From positions 1-64,000 of the forward strand of contig NZ_CP049038.1 in the NCBI RefSeq assembly GCF_011040495.1: a stretch of DNA of 64,000 nt. The letters run 5' to 3'. The position numbers were made by a program, and so were the translations under genes. A model generated the notes under the pieces. It was given only the letters and a program-made list of their open reading frames with translations. It was not told the DNA's origin and did no database searches. Below are positions 53,654-62,318 of this stretch, piece by piece. Positions within the stretch are counted from its first letter, which is position 1. Each line of letters begins with the position of its first letter. The DNA is from Pseudohalocynthiibacter aestuariivivens (lineage in GTDB: Bacteria > Pseudomonadota > Alphaproteobacteria > Rhodobacterales > Rhodobacteraceae).

Positions 53654-54560
53654 TCACGGCCAGGCCCATATCGACCCAGAGTCCGGCGACCGGCGCGTAT
53701 CAATCGCGATCTGGGCGAACGGGCTTCTGACCGTTGCGCAAATCGTAGGCGGGATCCTCTCGGGTAGCCTCGCGTTGATCGCCGACGCGCTGCACAATTC
53801 CTCTGACATGGCCTCGCTGGTGATCGCCTTCGCGGCGCGGAAGATCGCCCGGCGGCCCCCGGACGAGCGCATGACATTCGGCTATGGCAGGGTGGAGATT
53901 GTCGCCGCGCTCATCAACTACACGACGCTGATCCTGATTGGGTTCTACCTGATTTACGAGGGTGGCATGCGGATAATCGATCCGTCTGAGGTGCATGGCT
54001 GGACGGTCGTTATCCTGGGAGGCGTTGCGCTTTTTATCGATACTCTGACGGCACTACTAACCTACTCGATGCAAAAGGAGAGCGTGAACATCCGTGCGCT
54101 CTTCCTCCACAACCTGTCGGACGCACTGGCCTCTTTGGCCGTGATCATCGGCGGGTCGCTGATCATTCTCTACGATATGCGATGGGCCGACCCGGCCATT
54201 ACCATCGGCATCGCGCTCTACATCCTCTATCTCGCGTTTACCGAAATCGGCCGTCCGATCCGAACGCTGATGCTCGGCAGCCCACCGGACATTGATGGAA
54301 ATGACGTGGTCAGAGCGATCCAGAGTGTCGATGGTGTTGTGGATGTGCATCATGTCCACCTATGGCAAATGCAGGAGCACGCTGCAGCATTGGACTGCCA
54401 TATTGTTGTTGATCGCAACCGGATGGGAGAGGCCGACGAGATCAAAGAAAATGTTAAATCGGTGCTGCGAGAAGGTTTCTCTATCGAGCATTCCTCTCTT
54501 GAATTCGAAGCGAGCGACAATGCGCATCAGGAGGCCCAGGTGTTCGGACACGGATCATGA
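53643..54560 (+). CDS. Cation diffusion facilitator transporter 2 (CzcD/ZitB-like)
   Basis: The 305-aa product starts at GTG 53643 behind AAGGAG, overlapping the transglutaminase gene. N-terminal His (PHDHGQAH), six helices with metal motifs ALIADALHNSSD and LFLHNLSDALASLAV (both HxxxD intact) and a C-terminal cytoplasmic domain with VDVHHVHLWQMQ. It exports Zn or similar cations by proton exchange. Confidence 0.93.
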   Translation: MPHDHGQAHIDPESGDRRVSIAIWANGLLTVAQIVGGILSGSLALIADALHNSSDMASLVIAFAARKIARRPPDERMTFGYGRVEIVAALINYTTLILIGFYLIYEGGMRIIDPSEVHGWTVVILGGVALFIDTLTALLTYSMQKESVNIRALFLHNLSDALASLAVIIGGSLIILYDMRWADPAITIGIALYILYLAFTEIGRPIRTLMLGSPPDIDGNDVVRAIQSVDGVVDVHHVHLWQMQEHAAALDCHIVVDRNRMGEADEIKENVKSVLREGFSIEHSSLEFEASDNAHQEAQVFGHGS

Positions 54561-55114
54561 CGGTATTTCAAAACATATTGTTGATCGTTGGCCTATTGTC
54601 CGGTTTGGTTTTGATTGGAGTCCTTCTTTGGTCGATCTTCCTCCCGTCCAGGCGGATTTGGCCACCAAAAAACGAAAAGTCCGTCATCCCAAGTATTGCA
54701 TGGGGACTCACGCTGGTCGTTTTTGGGGTAGTAATCGCTTTCGGCATCTTGGATTGGACACCCATTGCCTTGCCAGACACGTTGCGTTGGGCGTTCGGGC
54801 CATTCTTGATCGCAACCGGAAATCTGTTCGTCTGGTGGGGGGCATTTAGCATTGGACTGAAAGTCACCAACGGGGCAAGAGACAAGCTAATCACTTCGGG
54901 TCTCTACCGTTTCTCTCGAAATCCGCAGTACCTTGCCGACATGGCCATCCTAATAGGTTTTGGTTTTCTCTTCGCCTCTCCTTGGGTTTGGCTTGTCGTC
55001 ATCGTTGGAATTACCGCGCTGGCCCTTGCACCGTTCGCAGAGGAACCATGGTTACGTGACCAATACGGTTCGAGATATCGCGAATATTGCGCTGAAACAC
55101 GTCGGTATTTGTAG
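54557..55114 (+). CDS. Isoprenylcysteine carboxyl methyltransferase-like membrane protein
   Basis: The 185-aa protein has four to five helices. C-terminal ICMT/PEMT signature GLYRFSRNPQYLADM and EEPWLRDQYGSRYREYCAETRRYL, the SAM-binding part. It overlaps the CDF gene by 4 bp. Bacterial relatives are often linked to metal pumps; the substrate is unknown. Confidence 0.88.
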   Translation: MTVFQNILLIVGLLSGLVLIGVLLWSIFLPSRRIWPPKNEKSVIPSIAWGLTLVVFGVVIAFGILDWTPIALPDTLRWAFGPFLIATGNLFVWWGAFSIGLKVTNGARDKLITSGLYRFSRNPQYLADMAILIGFGFLFASPWVWLVVIVGITALALAPFAEEPWLRDQYGSRYREYCAETRRYL

Positions 55115-55149
55115 ATTCGCGACCTCACGAGTACGTCATCAGTTTTTAG

Positions 55150-55180
55150 TTGAACCTCTAGCAGCTAGAGATTGTATCCG
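55150..55180 (+). promoter_or_regulatory. MerR-type promoter 5, orphan
   Basis: TTGAAC, 19 bp (CTCTAGCAGCTAGAGATTG), TATCCG. The next sequence downstream is a truncated transposase, so the gene it once served has been lost or displaced. Confidence 0.75.
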
Positions 55181-55213
55181 GTTGCCAACAAAAGAGTTAG
55201 GCAGGGCAGATGA

Positions 55214-55741
55214 AATGCCGTCGGCGGCGATGTCAAACATATCCTCGACTGGTGGCACATCTCCATGCGCGTCCGGCATGTCGAAGCGGCTGTACAAGGG
55301 CTCATTCAGAGCGACGGGTTTTCCGACCAAGGGGTGTTGTTCCAGCGACCCGTCACCAGCCTCCGCTGGTGGCTGTGGCACGGCAGAGCACGGATCGCAG
55401 AAACCTATCTGAAGGGGCTCATGCTTGATTGTGACCGCCTTTCGAGAGAGCCTTGGGCTGTCCGAACCGCTGCCGCGCGCGTGCAGGCACGCTGCCAAAC
55501 GCTTTACACCTACCTCGCGAATAACATGGAGTCCCTCGTGGACTACGGCCGCCGATATCGTATTGGGCTGCCGATTTCGTCATCTCGCGCAGAAGGTTCG
55601 GTCGATGACATTGCCAATACCCGGATGGGGAAGCGTAGAAGGATGAGGTGGTCGCCCAGAGGGGCTCACCGAGTAGCCGTCACCAGAGCCGCTGTCCTTG
55701 ATGGTCGTCTGACAGTCACGATCAGCAAACGCGCCGCATGA
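55214..55741 (+). pseudogene. C-terminal fragment of a transposase (perhaps ISKra4 type)
   Basis: The frame starts right after TGA at 55211, with KHILDWWHISMRVRHVEAAVQGL, and continues to SRAEGSVDDIANTRMGKRRRMRWSPRGAHRVAVTRAAVLDGRLTVTI. These are transposase C-terminal motifs; the N-terminal half is missing. Family name is tentative. Confidence 0.75.
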
Positions 55742-55837
55742 CCCCCATGTTTTGTCCACTCCTGCCAAACGCGTAGTGGGTCAGATTCAAGGACAACGCG
55801 ACAATGGAAGATCACGGCCAGAGATCGCGTTGCAAGC

Positions 55838-56032
55838 TTGCCGGGACGCAGACCACCACTTTTGGTTGAGGCATTGAATAGCTGGCCGTTTGTGACAGCT
55901 CCCATGGCTGAAAAGCTTACCGGTGCCAGCCGCGCCGCGTTTCAAAGAAACGTGGCATGGTTTGAGGCGCAAGGCCTTGTTCAAGAACTCACAGGGCAGG
56001 GGAGGTATCGAATTTGGAGGGCCGCGCTTTGA
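55838..56032 (+). pseudogene. Truncated RHE_PE00001-type HTH
   Basis: 64 codons encode only the C-terminal HTH (LNSWPFVTAPMAEKLTGASRAAFQRNVAWFEAQGLVQELTGQGRYRIWR), very close to the intact gene at 37132. Its N-terminal domain is missing, probably lost with the transposase event upstream. Confidence 0.8.
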
Positions 56033-56210
56033 CAACTGGGTGGCTTTCGTTTCTGAGGTCAGAACGGGAAACACAGTGTTTTGGCCTGCGTCCCGGCATC
56101 TGCCAGAAATTCATGGTTGAGAATCGATAGTTCGACACCAAACTCAGCGGAAAGTTAACAACCCTCCAGCGCTGGAAGCGTTGACAGATGGGTTTCCCTC
56201 ATCCATTTCT

Positions 56211-56609
56211 ATGAAGATGAGAGTGCCACAAACCATACGAAGGTTACGGCAGATGATGCTTTGTATCATCTGTGCGCTTGCTGTGGTTATTCTTCCTTCG
56301 TCGGCACTACATGCGCATGCGGGTGGACAGGGCGATGCGCTTGGGAAGTCGCATTCTGTCGAAATGATGTCTAAATCAAACGGTAGTGGCCATAGCCATA
56401 CCACCCATTCCGACGAAGACATGGACGTTGCCAATGCAGATGAAGACCATGGCGGCGCTCAATGTTGCAGCAGCTTCTGTGTTTCGATTATTCTCGTTGA
56501 ATTTGATATGATCCCGTTACGCAGTGAGCCAACAGAGCGTTACGCCGCTTTTGACAGCCTGATCGTGCCGTTTGATCTGGATAGCCCAAAACGCCCACCG
56601 CGAGCCTGA
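56211..56609 (+). CDS. Secreted His-rich protein of unknown function, first gene of copper operon
   Basis: The 132-aa product starts MKMRVPQTIRRLRQMMLCIICALAVVILP, a signal peptide. The mature part has clustered His and acidic residues (GSGHSHTTHSDEDMD, DEDHGG) and a Cys motif QCCSSFC. These are plausible metal ligands but no family was recognised. The stop codon falls within the three-way-junction element that precedes the next gene. Confidence 0.7.
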   Translation: MKMRVPQTIRRLRQMMLCIICALAVVILPSSALHAHAGGQGDALGKSHSVEMMSKSNGSGHSHTTHSDEDMDVANADEDHGGAQCCSSFCVSIILVEFDMIPLRSEPTERYAAFDSLIVPFDLDSPKRPPRA

Positions 56610-56678
56610 TTTAGTCGCTGATCCAAGCTTCGGATCATTGGAGCGCGCTTGTACTGCGCGCTCGAAACGATAAATCAG
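56606..56678 (+). ncRNA. Three-way-junction-like structured element in the copper operon
   Basis: An outer stem of 8 bp (CTGATTTA 56606-56613 with TAAATCAG 56671-56678) closes two inner hairpins: TGATCC/GGATCA (56619-56637) and GAGCGCGC/GCGCGCTC (56641-56663). All stems are perfect. It fills most of the gap between two co-directional genes. It may be an mRNA stability element, attenuator or metal-sensing leader; no T tract follows, so not a simple terminator. Confidence 0.55.
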
Positions 56679-56689
56679 TCAGGTCTATC

Positions 56690-56914
56690 ATGATAAAAAT
56701 TTACGTCTTTGCAGGTGTGTCTGCGCTTTTCCTTAGTGCATGCGCCTCTGAGCCGACGACGCTTCCAGGTGTCGCCAGCCAACAAGCCACGATCGATGGC
56801 ACTATCTCGTCTCCACTTTCCTACAGCAATCCTTTGGTCGGATACACGTATCGCGGCCCAACCGGCCCGCGCGATTGGCGTTCGGTCAACGAAGAGCAAT
56901 CGGAGGCGAACTGA
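56690..56914 (+). CDS. Small lipoprotein (74 aa)
   Basis: Starts MIKIYVFAGVSALFLSACASEP, a lipoprotein signal with lipobox LSAC. Mature part of about 56 residues has TYRGPTGPRDWRSVNEEQ. Its stop overlaps the start of the TolC-like gene by one base (TGATG), so they are coupled. Probably a small partner of the outer-membrane protein. Confidence 0.8.
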   Translation: MIKIYVFAGVSALFLSACASEPTTLPGVASQQATIDGTISSPLSYSNPLVGYTYRGPTGPRDWRSVNEEQSEAN

Positions 56915-58377
56915 TGCATATAAAAAGACTTTCACTTGCGCTTGGCTTGCCGCTGACACTGGCGGCCTGCGCCACAGCTGTTCCAAACGCCTACACAGAT
57001 CAGAAAGCCGGGTTTGCCAATGTGTCAAGCCTGACCGCGGGGGCCATCGGCAAGCGGACGGCATTTGCCCAAACTCAGGCCGAGAACGCCGCGCTGGATC
57101 GCGAAGTCAAAGCCATAGTGCATCATAAGACCATTTCGGCAGACACTGCCGTTCAGGTCGCCCTGCTTAACAACAAGGGCTTGCAGGCGTCCTACGCAAA
57201 CTTGGGTCTGTCTGCCGCCGAGGCTTGGCAGGAGGCGACCCCGGAGAACCCTGTCGTGTCCATCGGCACGCTTGGTATCGGAGCTGCCGAACTGGGTGCA
57301 TATCGTGCCATCGAGGGGCTGATTCGCTCCAACATCCTGGACGCGGCCACCCGCAAGCAGCGCGTCGCGCTGGCCGACGTCAATTTTCGGGCGGCGCAGA
57401 TGAATGCGGTGAACGATACGCTTACGCTTGCCAATCAGACCCGGGCTGCGTGGATCAATGCCGTGTCCGCGTTTGAGACCGTCACCTATCTCAAGCGCGC
57501 CAAGGACACATCGGACGCAGGATCCGAGCTTGCCCGCAAGCTGGGCGAGACTGGAGCACTTAACAAGGCCGGGCAGGCCCGGGAACAGGCGTTCAACGCC
57601 GAACTGGCCGGGCAGCTGGCGCAGGCCCGTATGAACGCGACACGTGCCAAAGAAGATCTGACACAGTTGATGGGGCTTTGGGGAAGCAACGTAAACTACT
57701 ACGTGCCCGATGCCCTGCCGTCTCTGCCAAGCTCAGTCGGGCCAATCACAAACTTAGAGGCAAAGGCCCTTAGCAACAGGTTTGACCTTCGGATTGCGAA
57801 ACTGGGGCTGGAGGCACAGGCGGCTGCGTTTGGGCTAACAGATCAGACGCGGCTGGTAACCGATCTGGAGATTATCGCAGGCTTCGAGTCCGAGCGTGAA
57901 AACGACGCTGGCAATATCGAAACCGAAACGACCCCGCAGATCGAGTTGGAATTTGCCATTCCGATATATGACACTGGCAAGGCCCGGATGCGCAAGGCTG
58001 AGCTGATGTATCTTCAGGCCGCCAACGTTCTGGCCGAACGCGCGATCAATGTACGGTCCGAGGCACGTGCTGCCGAGAGCACATATCACGCGTCCTACAG
58101 GATCGCGCGCCACTATCGTGACGTTTTGGTGCCCTTGCGCAAGACCGTCGAGGAAGAAGGCCTGCTATCCTACAACGGTATGATCACCAACACTTTTGAG
58201 CTTCTGACGGACGTGCGCGAAAAACTTGGTGCATCGCTGGAGGCCGCGAATGCGAAACGCGAATTCTACTTGGCTCAGGCTGATCTGACCGCCGCCATCT
58301 ATGGCGGTGGCGCAGGTAGCGGTGGTGCCAGTGGAGAGGGTGCCACATTAGCCGCCGGCGGCGGCGCAGGACACTGA
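56914..58377 (+). CDS. TolC-family outer-membrane lipoprotein
   Basis: The 487-aa product starts MHIKRLSLALGLPLTLAAC, with lipobox LAAC. It has two tandem outer-membrane efflux-type domains: long helices with LLNNKGLQASYANLGLSAAEAWQE and a repeat around LSNRFDLRIAKLGLEAQAAAFGL. The tail is Gly-rich. No matching RND or membrane-fusion gene is present nearby, so it may work with a pump encoded elsewhere or as part of the multicopper oxidase cluster. Confidence 0.85.
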   Translation: MHIKRLSLALGLPLTLAACATAVPNAYTDQKAGFANVSSLTAGAIGKRTAFAQTQAENAALDREVKAIVHHKTISADTAVQVALLNNKGLQASYANLGLSAAEAWQEATPENPVVSIGTLGIGAAELGAYRAIEGLIRSNILDAATRKQRVALADVNFRAAQMNAVNDTLTLANQTRAAWINAVSAFETVTYLKRAKDTSDAGSELARKLGETGALNKAGQAREQAFNAELAGQLAQARMNATRAKEDLTQLMGLWGSNVNYYVPDALPSLPSSVGPITNLEAKALSNRFDLRIAKLGLEAQAAAFGLTDQTRLVTDLEIIAGFESERENDAGNIETETTPQIELEFAIPIYDTGKARMRKAELMYLQAANVLAERAINVRSEARAAESTYHASYRIARHYRDVLVPLRKTVEEEGLLSYNGMITNTFELLTDVREKLGASLEAANAKREFYLAQADLTAAIYGGGAGSGGASGEGATLAAGGGAGH

Positions 58378-58388
58378 AAGGAAATGAC

Positions 58389-59747
58389 ATGATCAACAGA
58401 CGTCAATTACTCGGGGCCGGCGCCGCAGGGGCGGCGCTCGTCTCCTCCCAGGCGTGGGGCAAGACGACGAATATGGGCTTGCCTGAAGCGACCCAGATGG
58501 ACAGTGCTGCCACCGCGATCACGCCGCGCCCCAACTCCGGGCCGGACTACAACCCGGTCGTGACGCTCAATGGCTGGACTTTGCCGCACCGGATGAACAA
58601 CGGTATCAAGGAATTCCACCTCGTTGCAGAACCGGTCGAGCGCGAGCTTGCCGATGGCATGATCGCGCATTTGTGGGGCTACAACGGCCAATCCACCGGG
58701 CCGACGATCGAGGCGGTCGAAGGCGACCGGGTGCGTATCTACGTCACCAACAAATTGCCGGAAGGCACCACGGTGCACTGGCATGGGCTCATTCTCCCTT
58801 CGGGCATGGATGGGGTTTCCGGGTTGAGCCATCCCAGCATTCCACCAGGGAAAACGTTCATATACGAATTCGACTTGGTGAAGTCCGGTACGTTCATGTA
58901 CCACCCCCACGGCGATGAAATGACCCAGATGGCGATGGGGATGATGGGCATGTTCGTGGTCCATCCCAAGGATCCTACATTCATGCCGGTGGATCGCGAT
59001 TTCCTGATCATGCTGAACGCTTTCGACATCGATCCGGGGACATATGTGCCGCGCATCATGACGATGACGGATTTCAACTTGTGGACCTGGAACAGCCGGA
59101 TCTTCCCAGACATCGATCCGCTGGTCGTGAACAAGGGCGATCGCGTGCGTGTGCGCGTGGGAAACCTTACGATGACCAACCATCCGATCCACATGCATGG
59201 GTACGACTTCAAGGTCACCTGCACCGATGGCGGCTGGGTGCCGGAGTCTGCGCAATGGCCCGAGGTCAGCATCGATATTCCGGTAGGCGCCATGCGCGCC
59301 TACGAATTCGATGCCGAACACTTGGGCGACTGGGCGATCCATTGCCACAAGTCGCACCACACCATGAATGCAATGGGCCATGATGTGCCAACCTTCATTG
59401 GCGTAGACAAGAAGTCACTCACGCAAAAGATCCGCCAATTCCAGCCGGAATATATGCCCATGGGCATGTCCGGCATGGGGGACATGGCAAAAATGGAAAT
59501 GCCGCTTCCCGACAATACCATCCCGATGATGACGGGTTGGGGCCCGTATGGACCCATCGAGATGGGCGGCATGTTTTCGGTCGTAAAGGTGCGGGACGGC
59601 ATCGACGCGGACGACTACTCCGATCCCGGCTGGTACGAGAACCCTCCGGGCGAGATGGCCTACGAATGGACCGGCGAATTACCCGAATTTGCCTCTAATA
59701 ACAGCCCCAGGACCATTCTCACATCGAAACCAACCTCGAAGGGCTGA
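58389..59747 (+). CDS. Multicopper oxidase (CopA/CueO-like)
   Basis: The 452-aa product has a Tat signal (INRRQLLGAGAAGAAL). Copper-ligand motifs: H-W-H-G at 130-132, H-P-H at 172-174, H-P-I-H-M-H at 265-270 and H-C-H-K-S-H-H at 318-324. The C-terminus is Met-rich (GMSGMGDMAKMEM), typical of enzymes that oxidise Cu(I). It acts in the periplasm to detoxify copper. 11 bp after the TolC-like gene. Confidence 0.93.
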   Translation: MINRRQLLGAGAAGAALVSSQAWGKTTNMGLPEATQMDSAATAITPRPNSGPDYNPVVTLNGWTLPHRMNNGIKEFHLVAEPVERELADGMIAHLWGYNGQSTGPTIEAVEGDRVRIYVTNKLPEGTTVHWHGLILPSGMDGVSGLSHPSIPPGKTFIYEFDLVKSGTFMYHPHGDEMTQMAMGMMGMFVVHPKDPTFMPVDRDFLIMLNAFDIDPGTYVPRIMTMTDFNLWTWNSRIFPDIDPLVVNKGDRVRVRVGNLTMTNHPIHMHGYDFKVTCTDGGWVPESAQWPEVSIDIPVGAMRAYEFDAEHLGDWAIHCHKSHHTMNAMGHDVPTFIGVDKKSLTQKIRQFQPEYMPMGMSGMGDMAKMEMPLPDNTIPMMTGWGPYGPIEMGGMFSVVKVRDGIDADDYSDPGWYENPPGEMAYEWTGELPEFASNNSPRTILTSKPTSKG

Positions 59748-59793
59748 GCGGCCCTTCGTCATCTCCAACCAAACCAACCTACAGGACAATAAA

Positions 59794-60510
59794 ATGAGAA
59801 ATCTTCTTTTGACGACAAGCTTCGCGATCGCGCTATCTGCACCGGCCTTTGCTGCAGGTACACACGACGGTGGGCATGGGGAAACCAAGCCGGCCGCAAT
59901 GATGGTCGGCATGCCGGGTGACGCCGCCAAGGTGGACCGCACAATCGACGTCACTTTGCTCGAAAACGATGAGGGCCAGATGCTGATTGAGAGTGAACCG
60001 ATGGATATAAAGGAGGGCGAAACCATCCGTTTCAACATCACCAACAAGGGTGAACTGGAGCATGAATTCGTCCTAGACACGGTAGAGCGCAATGCCGAGC
60101 ACAAGATCGAAATGGCCAAGATGGACATGGAACACGACGATCCGAACCGTATCCGTCTCGATGCGGGCGCTTCGGGCGAGGTTGTCTGGACTTTCGCAAA
60201 TTCTGGTATGTTCGAAGCGGCGTGCCTGATCCCTGGCCACTACGAATCCGGCATGCACCGTGAGGTCGCAGTCGGTGACCAGATGGCCCAAGCTGACGTG
60301 GAATACACGAGCGGGACCATCAAGAAAATTGACGTCAAGGCCGGCAAGGTTACAATCATCCACGGTCCGTTGGTTAGTCTCGACATGCCCGCGATGACGA
60401 TGGTGTTTCGCGCGGATGAGGCGATGATCGCCAACATGTCTGAGGGCCAGGATATCGAGTTTGTTGCTGACCGGGTCAAAGGCAAGCTGACCGTAATTGA
60501 TATGAAATAA
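59794..60510 (+). CDS. Cupredoxin-CusF fusion protein
   Basis: The 238-aa product has a signal peptide to about residue 20. The first domain is a cupredoxin with type-1-like ligands: His in GELEHEFVL, then Cys, His and Met in FEAACLIPGHYESGMH. The second domain (about 170-238) is CusF-like: VTIIHGPLVSLDMPAMTMVFR with the His, Met and Met that bind Cu(I). The pair would be a two-site periplasmic copper carrier. Last gene of the operon. Confidence 0.9.
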   Translation: MRNLLLTTSFAIALSAPAFAAGTHDGGHGETKPAAMMVGMPGDAAKVDRTIDVTLLENDEGQMLIESEPMDIKEGETIRFNITNKGELEHEFVLDTVERNAEHKIEMAKMDMEHDDPNRIRLDAGASGEVVWTFANSGMFEAACLIPGHYESGMHREVAVGDQMAQADVEYTSGTIKKIDVKAGKVTIIHGPLVSLDMPAMTMVFRADEAMIANMSEGQDIEFVADRVKGKLTVIDMK

Positions 60511-60517
60511 GAAATCC

Positions 60518-60550
60518 GAAGGGGCAGCCTGCGTTGCTGATTGCCCCTTC
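60518..60550 (+). terminator. Hairpin after the copper operon
   Basis: A 9-bp perfect stem GAAGGGGCA / TGCCCCTTC with a 15-base loop, 8 bp after the stop. The following sequence has no strong T run. Confidence 0.6.
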
Positions 60551-60729
60551 AATCAAGAACTTGATATCTGTTCGGTGAACATGGCGATGGTGTTTTCGAC
60601 TTCGCCATCAATCCTGCCAGCGTATTTGCTGTCGAATAAGTGTTCAAAACAGTTGCTTGATGGGTTTGGTAGTATTCTGCGGGATGAGCACATAGCGTGG
60701 CCGTCCCCTAGAACGTATGATTGATAGTT

Positions 60730-61002
60730 CTAGCGTTCACCCGGCCCGTTTCTGTCCTCAAACATGCTCTGGAATTCCATCGCCGTGTTCATGTGAGCCT
60801 CCATTTCGGCGCGCGAGACCTTGCCGTCGCCATTCTGGTCGGCGTGTTCGAAATGGCCGCGCATCGTATCGCCCATATGAACGTTGTTGTCGCGGTCGGG
60901 CAATTCGTGATGACCCGTGACAAAGCCGCTATCGGCAAACGCAGTCCCGCCCATGACGGTCGCTACGGCAGTTGCAAAAATGAATGTGGTATTGCGGTTC
61001 AT
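60730..61002 (-). CDS. Small exported EF-hand protein
   Basis: The 90-aa product starts behind AAAAGGAG with a signal peptide (NTTFIFATAVATVMGGTAFA). One EF-hand loop DQNGDGKVSRAE (55-66) has standard Ca ligands. His-rich stretch before it (HMGDTMRGHFEHA). Probable periplasmic calcium-binding protein, role unknown. Confidence 0.85.
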   Translation of the reverse strand: MNRNTTFIFATAVATVMGGTAFADSGFVTGHHELPDRDNNVHMGDTMRGHFEHADQNGDGKVSRAEMEAHMNTAMEFQSMFEDRNGPGER

Positions 61003-61205
61003 CGACTTAACTCCTTTTAAGCTTGCGATACCAAACACATGGCGGACGAAACCAGCGTTGCAACGGACAGGCAGGGTGAATGTGTAACGACATGTCGCAA
61101 AACGGACGCTGGTTACAAACCGTGACACTGTTTCCCGGCAGAGGCGGTTCAGATCCTTAGGTTCGGCTGATGACCAAGACGCATTTGGCAATCAAAAGGC
61201 GCGCC

Positions 61206-62096
61206 ATGACCACTACTTCGACAATAAAGATCATCCTTGCCATGGTGCTTTGGGCCTTGTGCTTTCCAGTCATCGTTGCTGGCTTGGAATATTCTCCCCA
61301 TATGACATTTGCGGCCATGCGCGCGGCGATTGCTGGGGCTACGCTAACACTCTTGGCGATTGCATTTGGTCGGCCATTTCCGCGTGAATGGGGCGTTTGG
61401 GTCACCCTTTCCGTTATTGGCTTTGGCGCGACAAGCCTTGGTTTTCTAGGCATGTTCCATGCGGCAGAGTTTGTCTCGCCCGGCTTGGCGACAGTGATTG
61501 CCAATACCCAACCCTTGCTGGCGGCTGTACTGGCCAGTCTCTGGCTGGGGGAGAAGTTATCCCTTTTCGGCAAGATAGGATTATGCGCGGGCTTTGCGGG
61601 CATCGTTTTGATCGCATTGCCTCATTTCATGGTCGATGGAAACAAGAGCTATGCGATTGGTGTAGCCTACATTGTTCTTGCCGCAGCCGGGGTTACGCTA
61701 AGCAATGTCATGATCAAGTCCATTGCCGGAAAAGTGGACAACCTTTCGGCAATGGGATTGCAGATGTTGATTGGCAGTGTCCCGTTGGCCATCGTCGCGT
61801 TTCTCATGGAGGAGCCGACCGCCATAAACTGGACGCCGACATTCATATCATCGCTTCTCGTTCTGGCCCTTGCAGGATCAGCCCTTGTTTACTGGCTATG
61901 GTTTTCAGCTCTTGAAACGGTGCCTTTGAGCCGGGCCAGTGCTTTCAGCTTTTTGATTCCGGTGTTTGGCTTGACCATAGGGGTATTGATCTACGGGGAG
62001 CGCCTATCGCTTTTACAGGCGATCGGAATTGGCATGATATTTTTGGGAATAGCGATGGTTCACTACCAAAAAAAGGAGTCACGGATTGCTTTATGA
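61206..62096 (+). CDS. DMT-superfamily (EamA) transporter
   Basis: The product of about 296 aa has ten hydrophobic helices in two EamA repeats, with ends such as ANTQPLLAAVLASLWLGEKLSLFGKIG and FSFLIPVFGLTIGVLIYGERLSLLQAIG. ATG 61206 follows AAAAGG; ATG 61170 is an alternative. Substrate not predictable. Confidence 0.88.
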   Translation: MTTTSTIKIILAMVLWALCFPVIVAGLEYSPHMTFAAMRAAIAGATLTLLAIAFGRPFPREWGVWVTLSVIGFGATSLGFLGMFHAAEFVSPGLATVIANTQPLLAAVLASLWLGEKLSLFGKIGLCAGFAGIVLIALPHFMVDGNKSYAIGVAYIVLAAAGVTLSNVMIKSIAGKVDNLSAMGLQMLIGSVPLAIVAFLMEEPTAINWTPTFISSLLVLALAGSALVYWLWFSALETVPLSRASAFSFLIPVFGLTIGVLIYGERLSLLQAIGIGMIFLGIAMVHYQKKESRIAL

Positions 62097-62318
62097 GGGC
62101 TGGTTTCAGGACATTAAACGGCAACCGGCAGCCTGTCTGGTGCGTTCCGACAATGGCGGCCACATGACACGCTTGGTCGCCTCATGTTTCAAAAGACGCC
62201 ATGAATACCTAAATGAATAGGATCTCAGATTGAACAGGCGCTCAGTCCAAACGCTGAGGTACAGTCACTTCCTTGGGGAGGTGCGATCATGCCTCAATCA
62301 ATAGCAAGGAGGTTAACA

